Source: Rhodoplanes elegans
GTDB lineage: Bacteria; Pseudomonadota; Alphaproteobacteria; Rhizobiales; Xanthobacteraceae
Direction of reading: 5' to 3'
Length of the DNA: 64,000 nt
Assembly (NCBI RefSeq): GCF_016653355.1
Contig: NZ_NHSK01000075.1
Location: 1-64,000 of the forward strand
Within the stretch, counting starts at the first letter, position 1. Every line of letters begins with the position of its first letter. This document shows positions 1 to 8,725 of the stretch, in pieces. The position numbers and the translations under genes were made by a program. The notes beneath the pieces were generated by a model that ran no database searches, was not told where the DNA came from, and was given only the letters and a program-made list of their open reading frames with translations.

Positions 1-116
1 GGGCCTGAGCCGGCCGCCGACGGTGCGGATTCGCGGGAGGCGGGGTCGCGTGGCGGAGGCTCGCCTATCGGGGCGCTTCCGCAGTACCATGGCGGCCCTG
101 CACGAGGGAGACCGGC

Positions 117-785
117 GTGTCCGCATCGACGCTGCGCATCCTGCTCGCCGACGACCACCCGGTCGTCCTGGCCGGCATCAAGGCGTTGCTGGTCGAGGAT
201 CCGGGCCTGGAGATCGTCGGCGAGGCCCGCAACGGGCGCGCTGCGCTCGCCATGGCGGTCGAGCGCACCCCGGACATCGCCGTCATCGACCTGTCGATGC
301 CGGGACTGAACGGGATCGAGCTGGCGCGGAACATCCGGGCGCTCCGCCCGAGCTGCAAGGTCGTCGCCCTCACGGTGCACGAGGACGGCGCCTATCTGCG
401 CCAGTGGCTCGAGGTCGGCGGGGTCGGCTACGTCCTCAAGCGCTCGGCGAGCGAGGAGCTGATGCGGGCGATCGCCGCGGTGGCGGCCGGCGGCGTCTAT
501 GTCGATCCGGCGCTCCGCGCCCGCGTCACCGGCCAGGGCACGCCCAAGCCGGCGAGCCCGGCGAGCCCGCCGGGGCTGCCGGACGCGGATCTGAGCGAGC
601 GCGAAATCCGCGTGCTCCGGCTGACCGCCGCCGGCTACAGCAACAAGACCATCGCCGACAAGCTCCAGATCGCGGTCAAGACGGTCGAGACCTACAAGAC
701 GCGGGCCATGGCCAAGCTCGGCTTCCACACCCGGGTCGAGATCGTCCGCTATGCGCTCGGCCGGAACTGGCTGTCCGAGGACTGA
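117..785 (+). CDS. NarL/FixJ-family response regulator
   Basis: Two-domain response regulator of 222 aa. An N-terminal receiver (about residues 5-122) carries the acidic pair in LLADDHP and a phosphoacceptor Asp58 in the segment VIDLSMPG, with the conserved Lys in YVLKRS. The C-terminal LuxR-type HTH (about 155-215) starts LSEREIRVLRL. The GTG start at 117 is preceded by a GAGGGAG ribosome-binding site. It should bind DNA when phosphorylated. The best partner in the window is the HisKA_3 kinase at 6033, because NarL-type regulators pair with HisKA_3 kinases; that pairing is inference. The target promoters are unknown. Confidence 0.9.
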   Translation: MSASTLRILLADDHPVVLAGIKALLVEDPGLEIVGEARNGRAALAMAVERTPDIAVIDLSMPGLNGIELARNIRALRPSCKVVALTVHEDGAYLRQWLEVGGVGYVLKRSASEELMRAIAAVAAGGVYVDPALRARVTGQGTPKPASPASPPGLPDADLSEREIRVLRLTAAGYSNKTIADKLQIAVKTVETYKTRAMAKLGFHTRVEIVRYALGRNWLSED

Positions 786-914
786 CGCGGTCCGAGACGA
801 TCCGGGTCCGCGCGCCGGTCGCGCGAGGCGTCGGGTTCGGCCGGATGGACGCGCCGCCGGGCCGGGCCTAATCATGGCGATCCGCCAGGTCGGCGGAGCG
901 TTCGAAGGATCACC

Positions 915-3251
915 ATGAAGGACGCGCGTGCCCTGGGCGGGCCGGACGACACCGGGGCCGCGGATCTCGCGAGCTGCGATCGCGAGCCCATTCACGTGCC
1001 GGGGGCGATCCAGCCGCACGGTCTGCTGTTCGCCTTCGCGGAAGGCGACCTGCGGACCATCAGCGTCAGCGCCAACCTGCAGGATCTGCTCGGCCTCCCC
1101 GCCGAGACTGTGCTCGACCGGCCGATCGAGGCGACCTTCGAGCCGGCGAGCGTCGAGCAACTCCGGGTCGCGCTGCGCCAGAGCGAGGGCCCCGCCGGCG
1201 TCCCGGTCGCCATGCCGCTCCGCACCGGAGGCCCGTTCGCGTTCGACGGCGTCGTCCACCGGCACGACGGCCTGGTGCTCCTGGAGTTCGAGCCGCGCGG
1301 CGAGCCGAGCGACGGCGCTCACGCCTTCTTCCGGCGCACCAGCGGGGCGATCCGCCGCCTGCAGGCGGCCCGCACGCTCGCCGACGCCTGCGCGGCGGCG
1401 GCCCGCGAGGTCCGCCAGATCACCGGCTTCGACCGCGTGAAGGTCTACCGCTTCGCCGCCGACTTCAGCGGCGAGGTGATCGCCGAGAGCCGCGACGAGG
1501 CGATCGAGTCGTTTCTCGGGCTGCACTTCCCGCCCTCCGACATCCCGGCCCAGGCGCGCGCCCTCTACGCCCTCAATCCGGTCCGCATCATTCCGGACAT
1601 CGCCTATCGGCCCGCCCCGATGGCGCCGAACCGCCATCCCTCGACCGGACGGCCGATCGACCTCTCGTTCGCGGTGCTGCGCAGCGTCTCGCCGATCCAT
1701 CTCGAATACATGCGGAACATGGGCATCCGCGGGACCATGTCGGTGTCGATCCTGCGCGGCGACCGGCTGTGGGGCCTGATCGCCTGCCACAACCGGCTGC
1801 CGCGCCATGTCGGCCACGACGCGCGCCAGGCCTGCGAGATGGTCGCCCAGGTGCTCGCCTGGCAGATCGGCGTGATGGAGGAGGACGCCGTCACCCGCCA
1901 CAGCCTCAAGGGCAAGGCGATCCAGCGCCGGCTGCTCAGCGACATCGAGGAGCTGCGCGACCACCGCGCCGGCCTGATCGGCAACAGCGAGGCGCTCCTC
2001 GAGCTGATGGGCGCCTCCGGCCTCTGCCTCTACGGCCGCGACGGCGTGACGACGATCGGGCGGACGCCGCCGACCGCCGTGATCGAGCGGATCGTCGATT
2101 GGGCGATCCGGGCGGAGGGCGCCGAGCTGTTCCAGACCGACCGCCTGCCGCTGCTGTTCCCGGAGGCGCAGGACTACGTGGACGTCGCCGCCGGCGTGCT
2201 CGCGGTGCCGCTGTCGCGCTCGCCGCCGCACCGGGTCATGCTGTGGTTCCGCCCGGAGGTCGCTCAGACGGTGCGCTGGGGCGGCAACCCGGAGAAGGCC
2301 GTCGAGCCGGGCCCGGACGGCGCCCGCCTGCAGCCGCGCAAGTCGTTCGCGGCGTGGACCGAGGAGTCGCGCGGACGCTCGATCCCGTGGCAGCCGCACG
2401 AGATCGTCGCCGCCGTGGAGCTGCGCGAGCTCGTCATCGACGTGATCCTGCGCAAGGCCGAGGAGCTGGAGAGCGTCAACGTCCAGCTTGCCCGCAGCAA
2501 CGAGGAGCTCGAATCCTTCGCCTATGTGGCGTCGCACGACCTGAAGGAGCCGCTGCGCCACATCGAGGCCTTCGCCGGCCTGCTGAGCGAATCGATCGGC
2601 CGGAGCGGCGACACGCGGCTCGGCGCCATGGTCGGCGGCATCGAGAGCTCGTCGCGGCGGCTGCGCAACCTGATCAACGACCTCGCCGAGTTCTCGCGGC
2701 TCGGCCGCCAGGCCCAGCCGCCCGCCCCGACCGCCCTCGACGAGATCGTGCGCGAGGTCATGGACGACCTGCGCCAACGGATCGACGAGACCCGGGCGAC
2801 CGTCACCTGCGCGCCGCTGCCGACCGTGCAGTGCGATCGCAACCAGGTTCGCCAGGTGCTGCAGAACCTGCTCGCCAACGCGCTGAAGTACCGGCATCCC
2901 GACCGCCCCTGCACGATCCGGATCGTCGCCGAGGTCGAGACCGAGGGGCCGCATCGCGACGCCGACGCCTTCGTTCGGGTGCTCGTCGCCGACAACGGCA
3001 TCGGCTTCGATCCGAAATACGCCGAGCAGGTGTTCGAGCCGTTCCAGCGCCTGCACGGACCCGACGAGTACGAGGGCAGCGGCATCGGGCTCGCGATCTG
3101 CCGCAAGATCATCCAGCGGCACGGCGGCAAGGTCGGGGTCGAGACCGCCCCCGGCGCGGGCGCGACCTTCTGGTTCTCGCTGCCGCTCGCCACCGGCCGG
3201 GACGGAGTCCCGACCTCGCCGGGCGCGTCGTCCGGCATCGACCAGGTGTGA
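915..3251 (+). CDS. bphP: Bacteriophytochrome histidine kinase (copy 1)
   Basis: Red/far-red photoreceptor kinase of 778 aa with PAS-GAF-PHY-HisKA-HATPase order. Cys21 in SCDREPIHVPG is in the position used for biliverdin attachment in bacteriophytochromes. The GAF domain has the SDIPAQARALY motif, and the PHY tongue has WGG and PRKSF. The H-box contains His541 (SHDLKEPLRHI), and the ATPase has the N-box, DNGIGF and GIGLAICRK. It is followed after 2 bp by a second, very similar phytochrome, so the pair looks like a tandem duplication. No haem oxygenase gene for making biliverdin lies in this window. Length and motif set are normal for the family. Confidence 0.95.
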   Translation: MKDARALGGPDDTGAADLASCDREPIHVPGAIQPHGLLFAFAEGDLRTISVSANLQDLLGLPAETVLDRPIEATFEPASVEQLRVALRQSEGPAGVPVAMPLRTGGPFAFDGVVHRHDGLVLLEFEPRGEPSDGAHAFFRRTSGAIRRLQAARTLADACAAAAREVRQITGFDRVKVYRFAADFSGEVIAESRDEAIESFLGLHFPPSDIPAQARALYALNPVRIIPDIAYRPAPMAPNRHPSTGRPIDLSFAVLRSVSPIHLEYMRNMGIRGTMSVSILRGDRLWGLIACHNRLPRHVGHDARQACEMVAQVLAWQIGVMEEDAVTRHSLKGKAIQRRLLSDIEELRDHRAGLIGNSEALLELMGASGLCLYGRDGVTTIGRTPPTAVIERIVDWAIRAEGAELFQTDRLPLLFPEAQDYVDVAAGVLAVPLSRSPPHRVMLWFRPEVAQTVRWGGNPEKAVEPGPDGARLQPRKSFAAWTEESRGRSIPWQPHEIVAAVELRELVIDVILRKAEELESVNVQLARSNEELESFAYVASHDLKEPLRHIEAFAGLLSESIGRSGDTRLGAMVGGIESSSRRLRNLINDLAEFSRLGRQAQPPAPTALDEIVREVMDDLRQRIDETRATVTCAPLPTVQCDRNQVRQVLQNLLANALKYRHPDRPCTIRIVAEVETEGPHRDADAFVRVLVADNGIGFDPKYAEQVFEPFQRLHGPDEYEGSGIGLAICRKIIQRHGGKVGVETAPGAGATFWFSLPLATGRDGVPTSPGASSGIDQV

Positions 3252-3253
3252 CC

Positions 3254-5575
3254 ATGGACGATCGTCCGACACCCGAAGCCGATGCGTCGCCGGCCGTCGA
3301 TCTGACGAGCTGCGACCGCGAGCCGATCCACATCCCGGGCCGCATCCAGCCGCACGGCGTCCTGCTCGCCTTCGTCGAACCGACGCTGCGCCCGGTGGCG
3401 GTGAGCGCCAATGTCGAGAGATTCGCCGGGCTGCCGGTCGAGGCGGTGCGCGACGCGCCGCTCGCGGCCTGCCTGACCGCGCCGAGCCTCGATCGCCTCG
3501 GCGCCGTGCTGGCCGGCGACGACCCGGCCGCCGCCAACCCGATCGCCATGGCGATGCGCACGGCGGACGGCGAGCGTGACGTCGACGGCATCGTGCATCG
3601 CCACGACGGGCTCACCATCCTGGAGCTCGAGCCGCGCGACGCGACGCCCCGCCCGTCGAGCGCGTTCTTCCGCGGCATCCGGGCGGCGATCCGACGGCTG
3701 CAGACCGCCACGGACCTCGCGACGGTCTGCGCCATCGCGGCCGAGGAGGTGCGCCGGATCACCGGCTTCGACCGGGTGAAGATCTACCGATTCGCCGCCG
3801 ACTGGAGCGGCCAGGTGATCGCCGAGGATCGGGCCGACAGCATTCCGTCGCTGTTCGACTTCCACTTCCCGGCCTCCGACATCCCGGCCCAGTCGCGCGC
3901 CCTCTACGCGTCCAATCCGGTGCGCATCATCCCCGACATCGGCTACGCGCCGGCGCCGCTGCTGCCCGACCGCAACCCGCTCACCGGCGGGCCGATCGAT
4001 CTCAGCTACGCGGTGCTGCGCAGCGTCTCGCCCGTCCATATCGAGTACATGATGAACATGGCCGTGCATGGCGCCATGTCGGTGTCGATCCTGCGCGAGG
4101 GACGGCTGTGGGGGCTGATCTCGTGCCACAACACGCGGCCGCGCTTCGTCGCCTACGAGGTCCGCCAGGCCTGCGAGCTGATCGCCCAGGTGCTGACCTG
4201 GCAGATCGCCGTCCTCGAGGAGGCGGCGATCGTCCATCACAGCGTGCGGGTGCGCGCCGTCCAGCAGCGCCTGCTGCACGGGCTCGGCAGCCAGAAGGAT
4301 CTGGCCGCCGGTCTCGCCCGCGGCGCCGACGAGATGCTGTCGCTGATGAACGCCGCCGGCTTCGCCCTGTCCGGCTTCGACGGCGTCACCACGCACGGGC
4401 AGACCCTCTCCCGGACCGAGATCACGACGCTGATCGGCGCGCTGTCGCGCGGCGAGGCCCGCGACATGTTCGAGACCGATTGCCTTGGCGCCAGCATCCC
4501 GGCCGTGGCGGCCGACCCGACGCGGGTGAGCGGGGTGCTCGCGGTGCCGCTCGGCCGCGCCTCGACCTACTACATGCTCTGGTTCCGGCCGGAGGTGGCC
4601 CAGACGGTCACCTGGGGCGGCGACCCGCACAAGCCGGTGCGCATCGGGCCGCTCGGCGGACGGCTGCAGACCCGTGCCTCCTTCGATGCATGGCGCGAGG
4701 TGGTGCGGGGCCGGTCGCGCCCGTGGCAACCGCACGAGATCGTCGCCGCCATCGAGATCCGCGACCTCGTCGTCGACGTGATCCTCAGCAAGGCCGAGGA
4801 GCTCGAAGGCGTCAATCGCCAGCTCGCCCGCAGCAACGACGAGCTCGAGTCCTTCGCCTATGTGGCGTCGCACGACCTCAAGGAGCCGCTGCGCCACATC
4901 GAGGCCTTCGCGGGCCTGTTGAAGGAGTCGCTGCCGCCGGACTCGGAAGGACGGCTCGGCGCCATGGTGAGCGGCATCGAGACCTCGTCGCGCCGCCTGC
5001 GCGCCCTCATCAACGACCTCGCCGAGTATTCGCGGGTCGGACGGCAGGCGCGGCCGCTCGCCGCGGTGCCGCTCGACGAAGTGCTGGCCGACGTGCTGGC
5101 CGACCTTCGCCCGGTGCTGGAGGAGACCGGTGCGCGCGTCACGGCAACCAGCCTGCCGGTGGTGCTGTGCGATCGCAGCCAGATTCGGCAGGTCCTGCAG
5201 AACCTGATCTCCAACGCCCTCAAGTATCGCCATCCGGAGCGCGCGCCCGCGGTCGCGGTGAGCGGGGCGATCGAGGCCGGCGCGGCGGTCGACCATGATC
5301 GTCCGGCATCCGGCGAGCCGGACCGGCACGTGCGGATCGCCGTGACGGACAACGGCATCGGCTTCGACGAAAAGTATCGCGAGCAGATCTTCGAGCCGTT
5401 CCAGCGGCTGCACGGTCCCGACGAGTACGAGGGGACCGGCATCGGGCTCGCCATCTGCCGCAAGATCGTCCAGCGCCACGGCGGCGCGATCTCGGCCGAG
5501 AGCGTCGCCGGCACCGGCGCGACCTTCACGTTCACGCTGCCGATCCGCAGCCTCGACGACGGAGACCGACCGTGA
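3254..5575 (+). CDS. bphP: Bacteriophytochrome histidine kinase (copy 2)
   Basis: Second phytochrome kinase, 773 aa, with the same PAS-GAF-PHY-HisKA-HATPase order. The likely chromophore Cys is Cys20 (SCDREPIHIPG), the phosphoacceptor is His540 (SHDLKEPLRHI), and the tongue has WGG and a TRASF variant of PRxSF. The open frame continues upstream inside copy 1, but the ATG at 3254, 2 bp after the copy-1 stop, restores the family N-terminus and is chosen. The stop overlaps the next start by 4 bp, so translation with the following receiver is probably coupled. It may differ spectrally from copy 1, since the GAF and PHY sequences are clearly diverged. Confidence 0.94.
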   Translation: MDDRPTPEADASPAVDLTSCDREPIHIPGRIQPHGVLLAFVEPTLRPVAVSANVERFAGLPVEAVRDAPLAACLTAPSLDRLGAVLAGDDPAAANPIAMAMRTADGERDVDGIVHRHDGLTILELEPRDATPRPSSAFFRGIRAAIRRLQTATDLATVCAIAAEEVRRITGFDRVKIYRFAADWSGQVIAEDRADSIPSLFDFHFPASDIPAQSRALYASNPVRIIPDIGYAPAPLLPDRNPLTGGPIDLSYAVLRSVSPVHIEYMMNMAVHGAMSVSILREGRLWGLISCHNTRPRFVAYEVRQACELIAQVLTWQIAVLEEAAIVHHSVRVRAVQQRLLHGLGSQKDLAAGLARGADEMLSLMNAAGFALSGFDGVTTHGQTLSRTEITTLIGALSRGEARDMFETDCLGASIPAVAADPTRVSGVLAVPLGRASTYYMLWFRPEVAQTVTWGGDPHKPVRIGPLGGRLQTRASFDAWREVVRGRSRPWQPHEIVAAIEIRDLVVDVILSKAEELEGVNRQLARSNDELESFAYVASHDLKEPLRHIEAFAGLLKESLPPDSEGRLGAMVSGIETSSRRLRALINDLAEYSRVGRQARPLAAVPLDEVLADVLADLRPVLEETGARVTATSLPVVLCDRSQIRQVLQNLISNALKYRHPERAPAVAVSGAIEAGAAVDHDRPASGEPDRHVRIAVTDNGIGFDEKYREQIFEPFQRLHGPDEYEGTGIGLAICRKIVQRHGGAISAESVAGTGATFTFTLPIRSLDDGDRP

Positions 5576-6036
5576 CGTGCCGCGAGGGCAACCCGCCGAC
5601 CGTGCTGGTCGCCGAGGACCACAACCACGACAAGTTCATCCTCCAGGAGGTCTTCTCGCGCGCCGGCGTGCGGGCCGACCTGCGCTTCGTCAGCGACGGC
5701 GAGCAGATGCTCGACTACCTGCACCGGCGCGGCGCCTTCGCGGCGCCGGGCGCCGCGCCACCGCCGAGCCTCGTGCTGCTCGACCTCAACATGCCGCGGC
5801 TGGACGGTCGCAAGGTCATCCGGCTCGTCCGCGCCGACGAGAGCCTGCGCCACCTGCCCGTCATCGCGCTGTCGACCTCGGAAAGCCCGAAGCACATCAC
5901 CGAGGCCTATGCGAGCGGCATCAACGCCTATCTGGTCAAGCCCGCCAACATTCCCGACTACGTCGCCAAGATCTCCTCGCTCTGGGGCTTCTGGATGTCG
6001 GCCGCCTCGCTCCCCGCCGTCGAGGGCCGGCCGTGA
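5572..6036 (+). CDS. Single-domain response regulator (Rcp1/CheY-like)
   Basis: Receiver-only protein of 154 aa. It has the acidic residues in VAEDHNHD, phosphoacceptor Asp71 in LLDLNMPRLDG, the Ser/Thr switch in ALSTSES and Lys in YLVKPAN. The longer loop before the Asp and the LNMPRLDG signature are typical of Rcp1-type receivers that accept phosphate from phytochrome kinases. The GTG start overlaps the phytochrome stop (GTGA), and its own stop overlaps the next GTG start the same way. It is therefore the likely direct phosphate acceptor of one or both phytochromes. No output domain is present. Confidence 0.92.
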   Translation: MTCREGNPPTVLVAEDHNHDKFILQEVFSRAGVRADLRFVSDGEQMLDYLHRRGAFAAPGAAPPPSLVLLDLNMPRLDGRKVIRLVRADESLRHLPVIALSTSESPKHITEAYASGINAYLVKPANIPDYVAKISSLWGFWMSAASLPAVEGRP

Positions 6037-7178
6037 CGACGTCGGGCCGCGCCCTGCTGGTCGACGACGCGGAGATCGAGTTTCTCACGCTCGAGCGCAT
6101 GCTGCGCCGGCTGCCGGGACGGCGGCGCGCGCTCGACTGGGTCGCGAGCTACGCGGCCGGGCTCGCCGCCGTCGAGCAGGACGCGCACGACCTCTACTTC
6201 GTCGACATCCGGCTCGGCCCGGAGAGCGGCCTCGGCCTGATCCGCGAAGCGCGCCGGCGCGGCATCCTCAAGCCGATGATCGTGCTGACCGGATTCGCCA
6301 GCGACGAGGTCGACCGCGCCGCCACCGAGGCCGGCGCCAACGACTACCTGGTCAAGGGCGAGTTCGACCACGCGCTGCTGGAGCGCACGATCCGCTACGC
6401 CGAGCGCAACGCACGCGACCTCATCGAGCTCGACCGTCGCCTCGCCGAGAGCGAGCGGGCGACCCGCGCGCTGAAGGTGCAGACCGAGCGGCGGGCCCGC
6501 GCCGAAGCCGAGCTGTCCGAGGTGCTGCGCCGGATCGTCGACGACCAGGAGACCGAACGGCGACGGCTCGCGCGCGAGCTGCACGACAGCCTCGGCCAGT
6601 CGCTGACGCTCCTTCAGCTCGGCCTCGACGCGATGGCGCGGACGCTCGCCGGCGACGGCGACATCCGCCGCGAGATCGCCTCGCTGCGGGAGCTCAGCGT
6701 CCGGGTCAGCGAGGACGTGAACCGGCTCGCCTGGGAGATCCGTCCGACCGCGCTCGACGATCTCGGCCTGCAGGAGGCGATCCGCCAGGTGCCGGCCGAG
6801 TGGCAGTCGCGCTGCGACCTCGCCTTCGAGACGCACCTCGCCCTCGACCGGCGCCTCCCCCCCGAGGTGGAGACCACGCTCTACCGCGTCGTCCAGGAGG
6901 CGATCACCAACGTGGTGCGGCATGCCGGGGCGAGCCGGATCGGCATCATTCTCGACGCAACGACCGAGGAGGTCCGGCTGATCGTCGAGGACGATGGCCG
7001 CGGGTTCCCGACCGAGGATGCGGCGCAGGCCGGCGCATCGTCGCGGCGCCTCGGCCTGCTCGGGATCCGCGAGCGACTCTCGCTGGTCGGCGGATCGCTG
7101 GAGATCGAATCGAAGCGCGGGCGCGGCAGCACCCTGTTCGCCCGCGTGCCGCTGCGATCGGCCCCGCCCCGGCCCTGA
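6033..7178 (+). CDS. Receiver-HisKA_3 sensor histidine kinase
   Basis: Hybrid protein of 381 aa. The N-terminal receiver (about 5-120; Asp58 in YFVDIRLG) is followed by a coiled-coil linker, a HisKA_3 dimerisation domain with His184 in RELHDSLGQS, and a C-terminal HATPase (EAITNVVRHA, GRGFP, GLLGIRER). There is no membrane segment, so it is cytoplasmic. The arrangement suggests that phosphate or a signal arriving at the receiver, perhaps from the phytochromes, controls a NarL-type kinase that phosphorylates the LuxR-type regulators at 117 and possibly 7326. The GTG start at 6033 overlaps the preceding stop. Confidence 0.9.
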   Translation: MTTSGRALLVDDAEIEFLTLERMLRRLPGRRRALDWVASYAAGLAAVEQDAHDLYFVDIRLGPESGLGLIREARRRGILKPMIVLTGFASDEVDRAATEAGANDYLVKGEFDHALLERTIRYAERNARDLIELDRRLAESERATRALKVQTERRARAEAELSEVLRRIVDDQETERRRLARELHDSLGQSLTLLQLGLDAMARTLAGDGDIRREIASLRELSVRVSEDVNRLAWEIRPTALDDLGLQEAIRQVPAEWQSRCDLAFETHLALDRRLPPEVETTLYRVVQEAITNVVRHAGASRIGIILDATTEEVRLIVEDDGRGFPTEDAAQAGASSRRLGLLGIRERLSLVGGSLEIESKRGRGSTLFARVPLRSAPPRP

Positions 7179-7211
7179 ATAGTCCCACGCGGTAGGCGCA
7201 CCCGCCCTGTA

Positions 7212-7237
7212 GGAGTAAGGGCGGAGGTCCCTACTCC
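7212..7237. promoter_or_regulatory. Imperfect dyad upstream of luxR-type gene
   Basis: Nine-base arms GGAGTAAGG (7212-7220) and CCCTACTCC (7229-7237) are inverted with one mismatch and an 8-bp spacer. They lie about 90 bp before the regulator start at 7326, in the only sizeable gap of this cluster. NarL/FixJ-type proteins bind such short dyads, so this may be an operator for one of the cluster regulators. Which protein binds is not known. Confidence 0.3.
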
Positions 7238-7325
7238 CCCTGGCCCCAACCCGTATTGTCGGCTGCACGACGATGCAGGATCCGGGTCTGTTCGAAGGCT
7301 CGGTCCAGCATCTCCGGAGCTGGCC

Positions 7326-8054
7326 ATGAGTGGGGACGCGAGAGTCCGATTACCGCCCGAGACGCTGGTCGTCGGCATCGCCGTGCTGACGCCGGAGGGC
7401 ACGTTCGTCGAGCGGAACGCGGCATGGCGGAGCATGGACCTCGCGCCCGGCCGCGACGGCTCGGCCATCGGCGGCGACTCCGCCTTTCTGCGGAGCACCT
7501 GGATCGATCAGGCGCTCCACCTCCGCGACGTGATCGCCGGCCGCTGCAAGCTGTTCACCTGCCTCCAGGACGATCACGCCACGGCGGGCCGGACCTTGCT
7601 GGTCGCGATGCCGCGGGGCACGGAGCCGCCCCATGCCCTCACCCTGCTCCGCCTGAGCATGCAGGGCCTGCTGCCGATCGATCCGCTCGGCGGCGATTTG
7701 GGGTCCGCCAGCATCCCGGAGCCACGCTTCGTGATGGATCTGCTCGTGCGCACCATCGAGGACACGATCCAGACCGCCATCGGCTCGCGCACCGTACGGG
7801 CGGACGCCTGCCCCGTCCCCGCGTCGCCCGCCGGCGCCGACGACACTCACGTGGCGATCCTGAGGTTCCTGACCCCGCGGCAACGCGAGATCCTCCGCCT
7901 CATGGGGATCGGACAGTCCAACGCCGAGATCGCCGAGCAGCTCGGCATCTCGATGAACACGGTCAAGCTCCACGTCTCGGCGATCCTGCGCCGCCTCGAC
8001 CTGAAGAGCCGAATGCAGGCGATCGCGCTCGGCGCCCGCATCTCTCGGCTCTGA
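7326..8054 (+). CDS. LuxR-type transcriptional regulator
   Basis: Protein of 242 aa with a clear C-terminal LuxR HTH (about residues 178-242: LTPRQREILRL, then NAEIAEQLGIS and NTVKLHVSAILRRL). The N-terminal 170 residues lack the receiver aspartates. The part with GTFVERNAAW looks PAS-like, so the input is probably a ligand or protein contact rather than phosphorylation. It ends the phytochrome cluster after a 147-bp gap that contains an inverted repeat, so it may have its own promoter. The direct signal cannot be read from the sequence. Confidence 0.82.
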   Translation: MSGDARVRLPPETLVVGIAVLTPEGTFVERNAAWRSMDLAPGRDGSAIGGDSAFLRSTWIDQALHLRDVIAGRCKLFTCLQDDHATAGRTLLVAMPRGTEPPHALTLLRLSMQGLLPIDPLGGDLGSASIPEPRFVMDLLVRTIEDTIQTAIGSRTVRADACPVPASPAGADDTHVAILRFLTPRQREILRLMGIGQSNAEIAEQLGISMNTVKLHVSAILRRLDLKSRMQAIALGARISRL

Positions 8055-8107
8055 ACCCGGCCCTTCGGCTCGATTCGGCGCGCCGCGCGACGGAGCCGGG
8101 ACGGCTC

Positions 8108-8725
8108 TCACCAGAGCGAGGCCTTGGCCCGCTCGGGCCAGGCCTGGTCGTAGGCGTCGCCGCCGACGCGCTGCTCGCTGAGCACGGCGAGGATGCGCCC
8201 GGGGGACGGCAGCGTCGCCGGATCCACCTGCGCGGCCGGATCCCACAGCGCCGAGCGAACGATCGCCCGCGCGCACTGGAAGAACACCGTCTCGACGTCG
8301 ACGATCATCACGGTGCGGGGCGGCTTGCCGCCGACCGCGAAGGACGCGAGCAGCGCCGGATCCGCCGTGAGGCGGGCGCGGCCGTTCACCCGCAGCGTGT
8401 TGCCGAAGCCCGGGATCAGGAACAGGAGCCCGACCCGCGGGTCGCGCACCACGTTGCGCAGCGAGTCGATGCGGTCGTTGCCGCGGCGGTCGGGCAGCAT
8501 CAGCGTGCGCGCGTCGTGGATGCGGACCACCTCGCCGGCGCGGTCGCCGCGCGGCGAGCAGTCGGCGCCTTCGGGACCGACCGTGGCGAGCACCACGAAG
8601 GGCGACGCGGCGATCAGCTGCCGATACTCCGGGGTGATGTGGTCGACCTCCTTGGCGGTCGAGGTCTCGCCCGGCGTTCCGTACAACGCCTCGAGCTCGG
8701 CGACCGTCGCGATGATCTTCGTCAT
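8108..8725 (-). CDS. PPOX-type FMN-binding flavoprotein (MSMEG_1061-like)
   Basis: Protein of 205 aa of the pyridoxamine-5'-phosphate-oxidase-like split-barrel family. Visible family signatures are the PEYRQLIAASPFVVLATVG strand, the SPRGDRAGEV turn, and RRGNDRIDSLRN followed by DPRVGLLFLIPG. It probably binds FMN or F420-like flavin and acts as a small oxidoreductase; the substrate is unknown. The ATG at 8725 overlaps the stop of the DUF1045 gene by 4 bp. It is therefore the last gene of a four-gene minus-strand operon linked to phosphonate metabolism. It converges on the luxR-type gene. Confidence 0.8.
   Translation of the reverse strand: MTKIIATVAELEALYGTPGETSTAKEVDHITPEYRQLIAASPFVVLATVGPEGADCSPRGDRAGEVVRIHDARTLMLPDRRGNDRIDSLRNVVRDPRVGLLFLIPGFGNTLRVNGRARLTADPALLASFAVGGKPPRTVMIVDVETVFFQCARAIVRSALWDPAAQVDPATLPSPGRILAVLSEQRVGGDAYDQAWPERAKASLW

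Noticed and set aside
2522-5479. Very long minus-strand open frame opposite the phytochromes
   Set aside because: It mirrors high-GC codon bias of the real genes, has no family motifs and no ribosome site.
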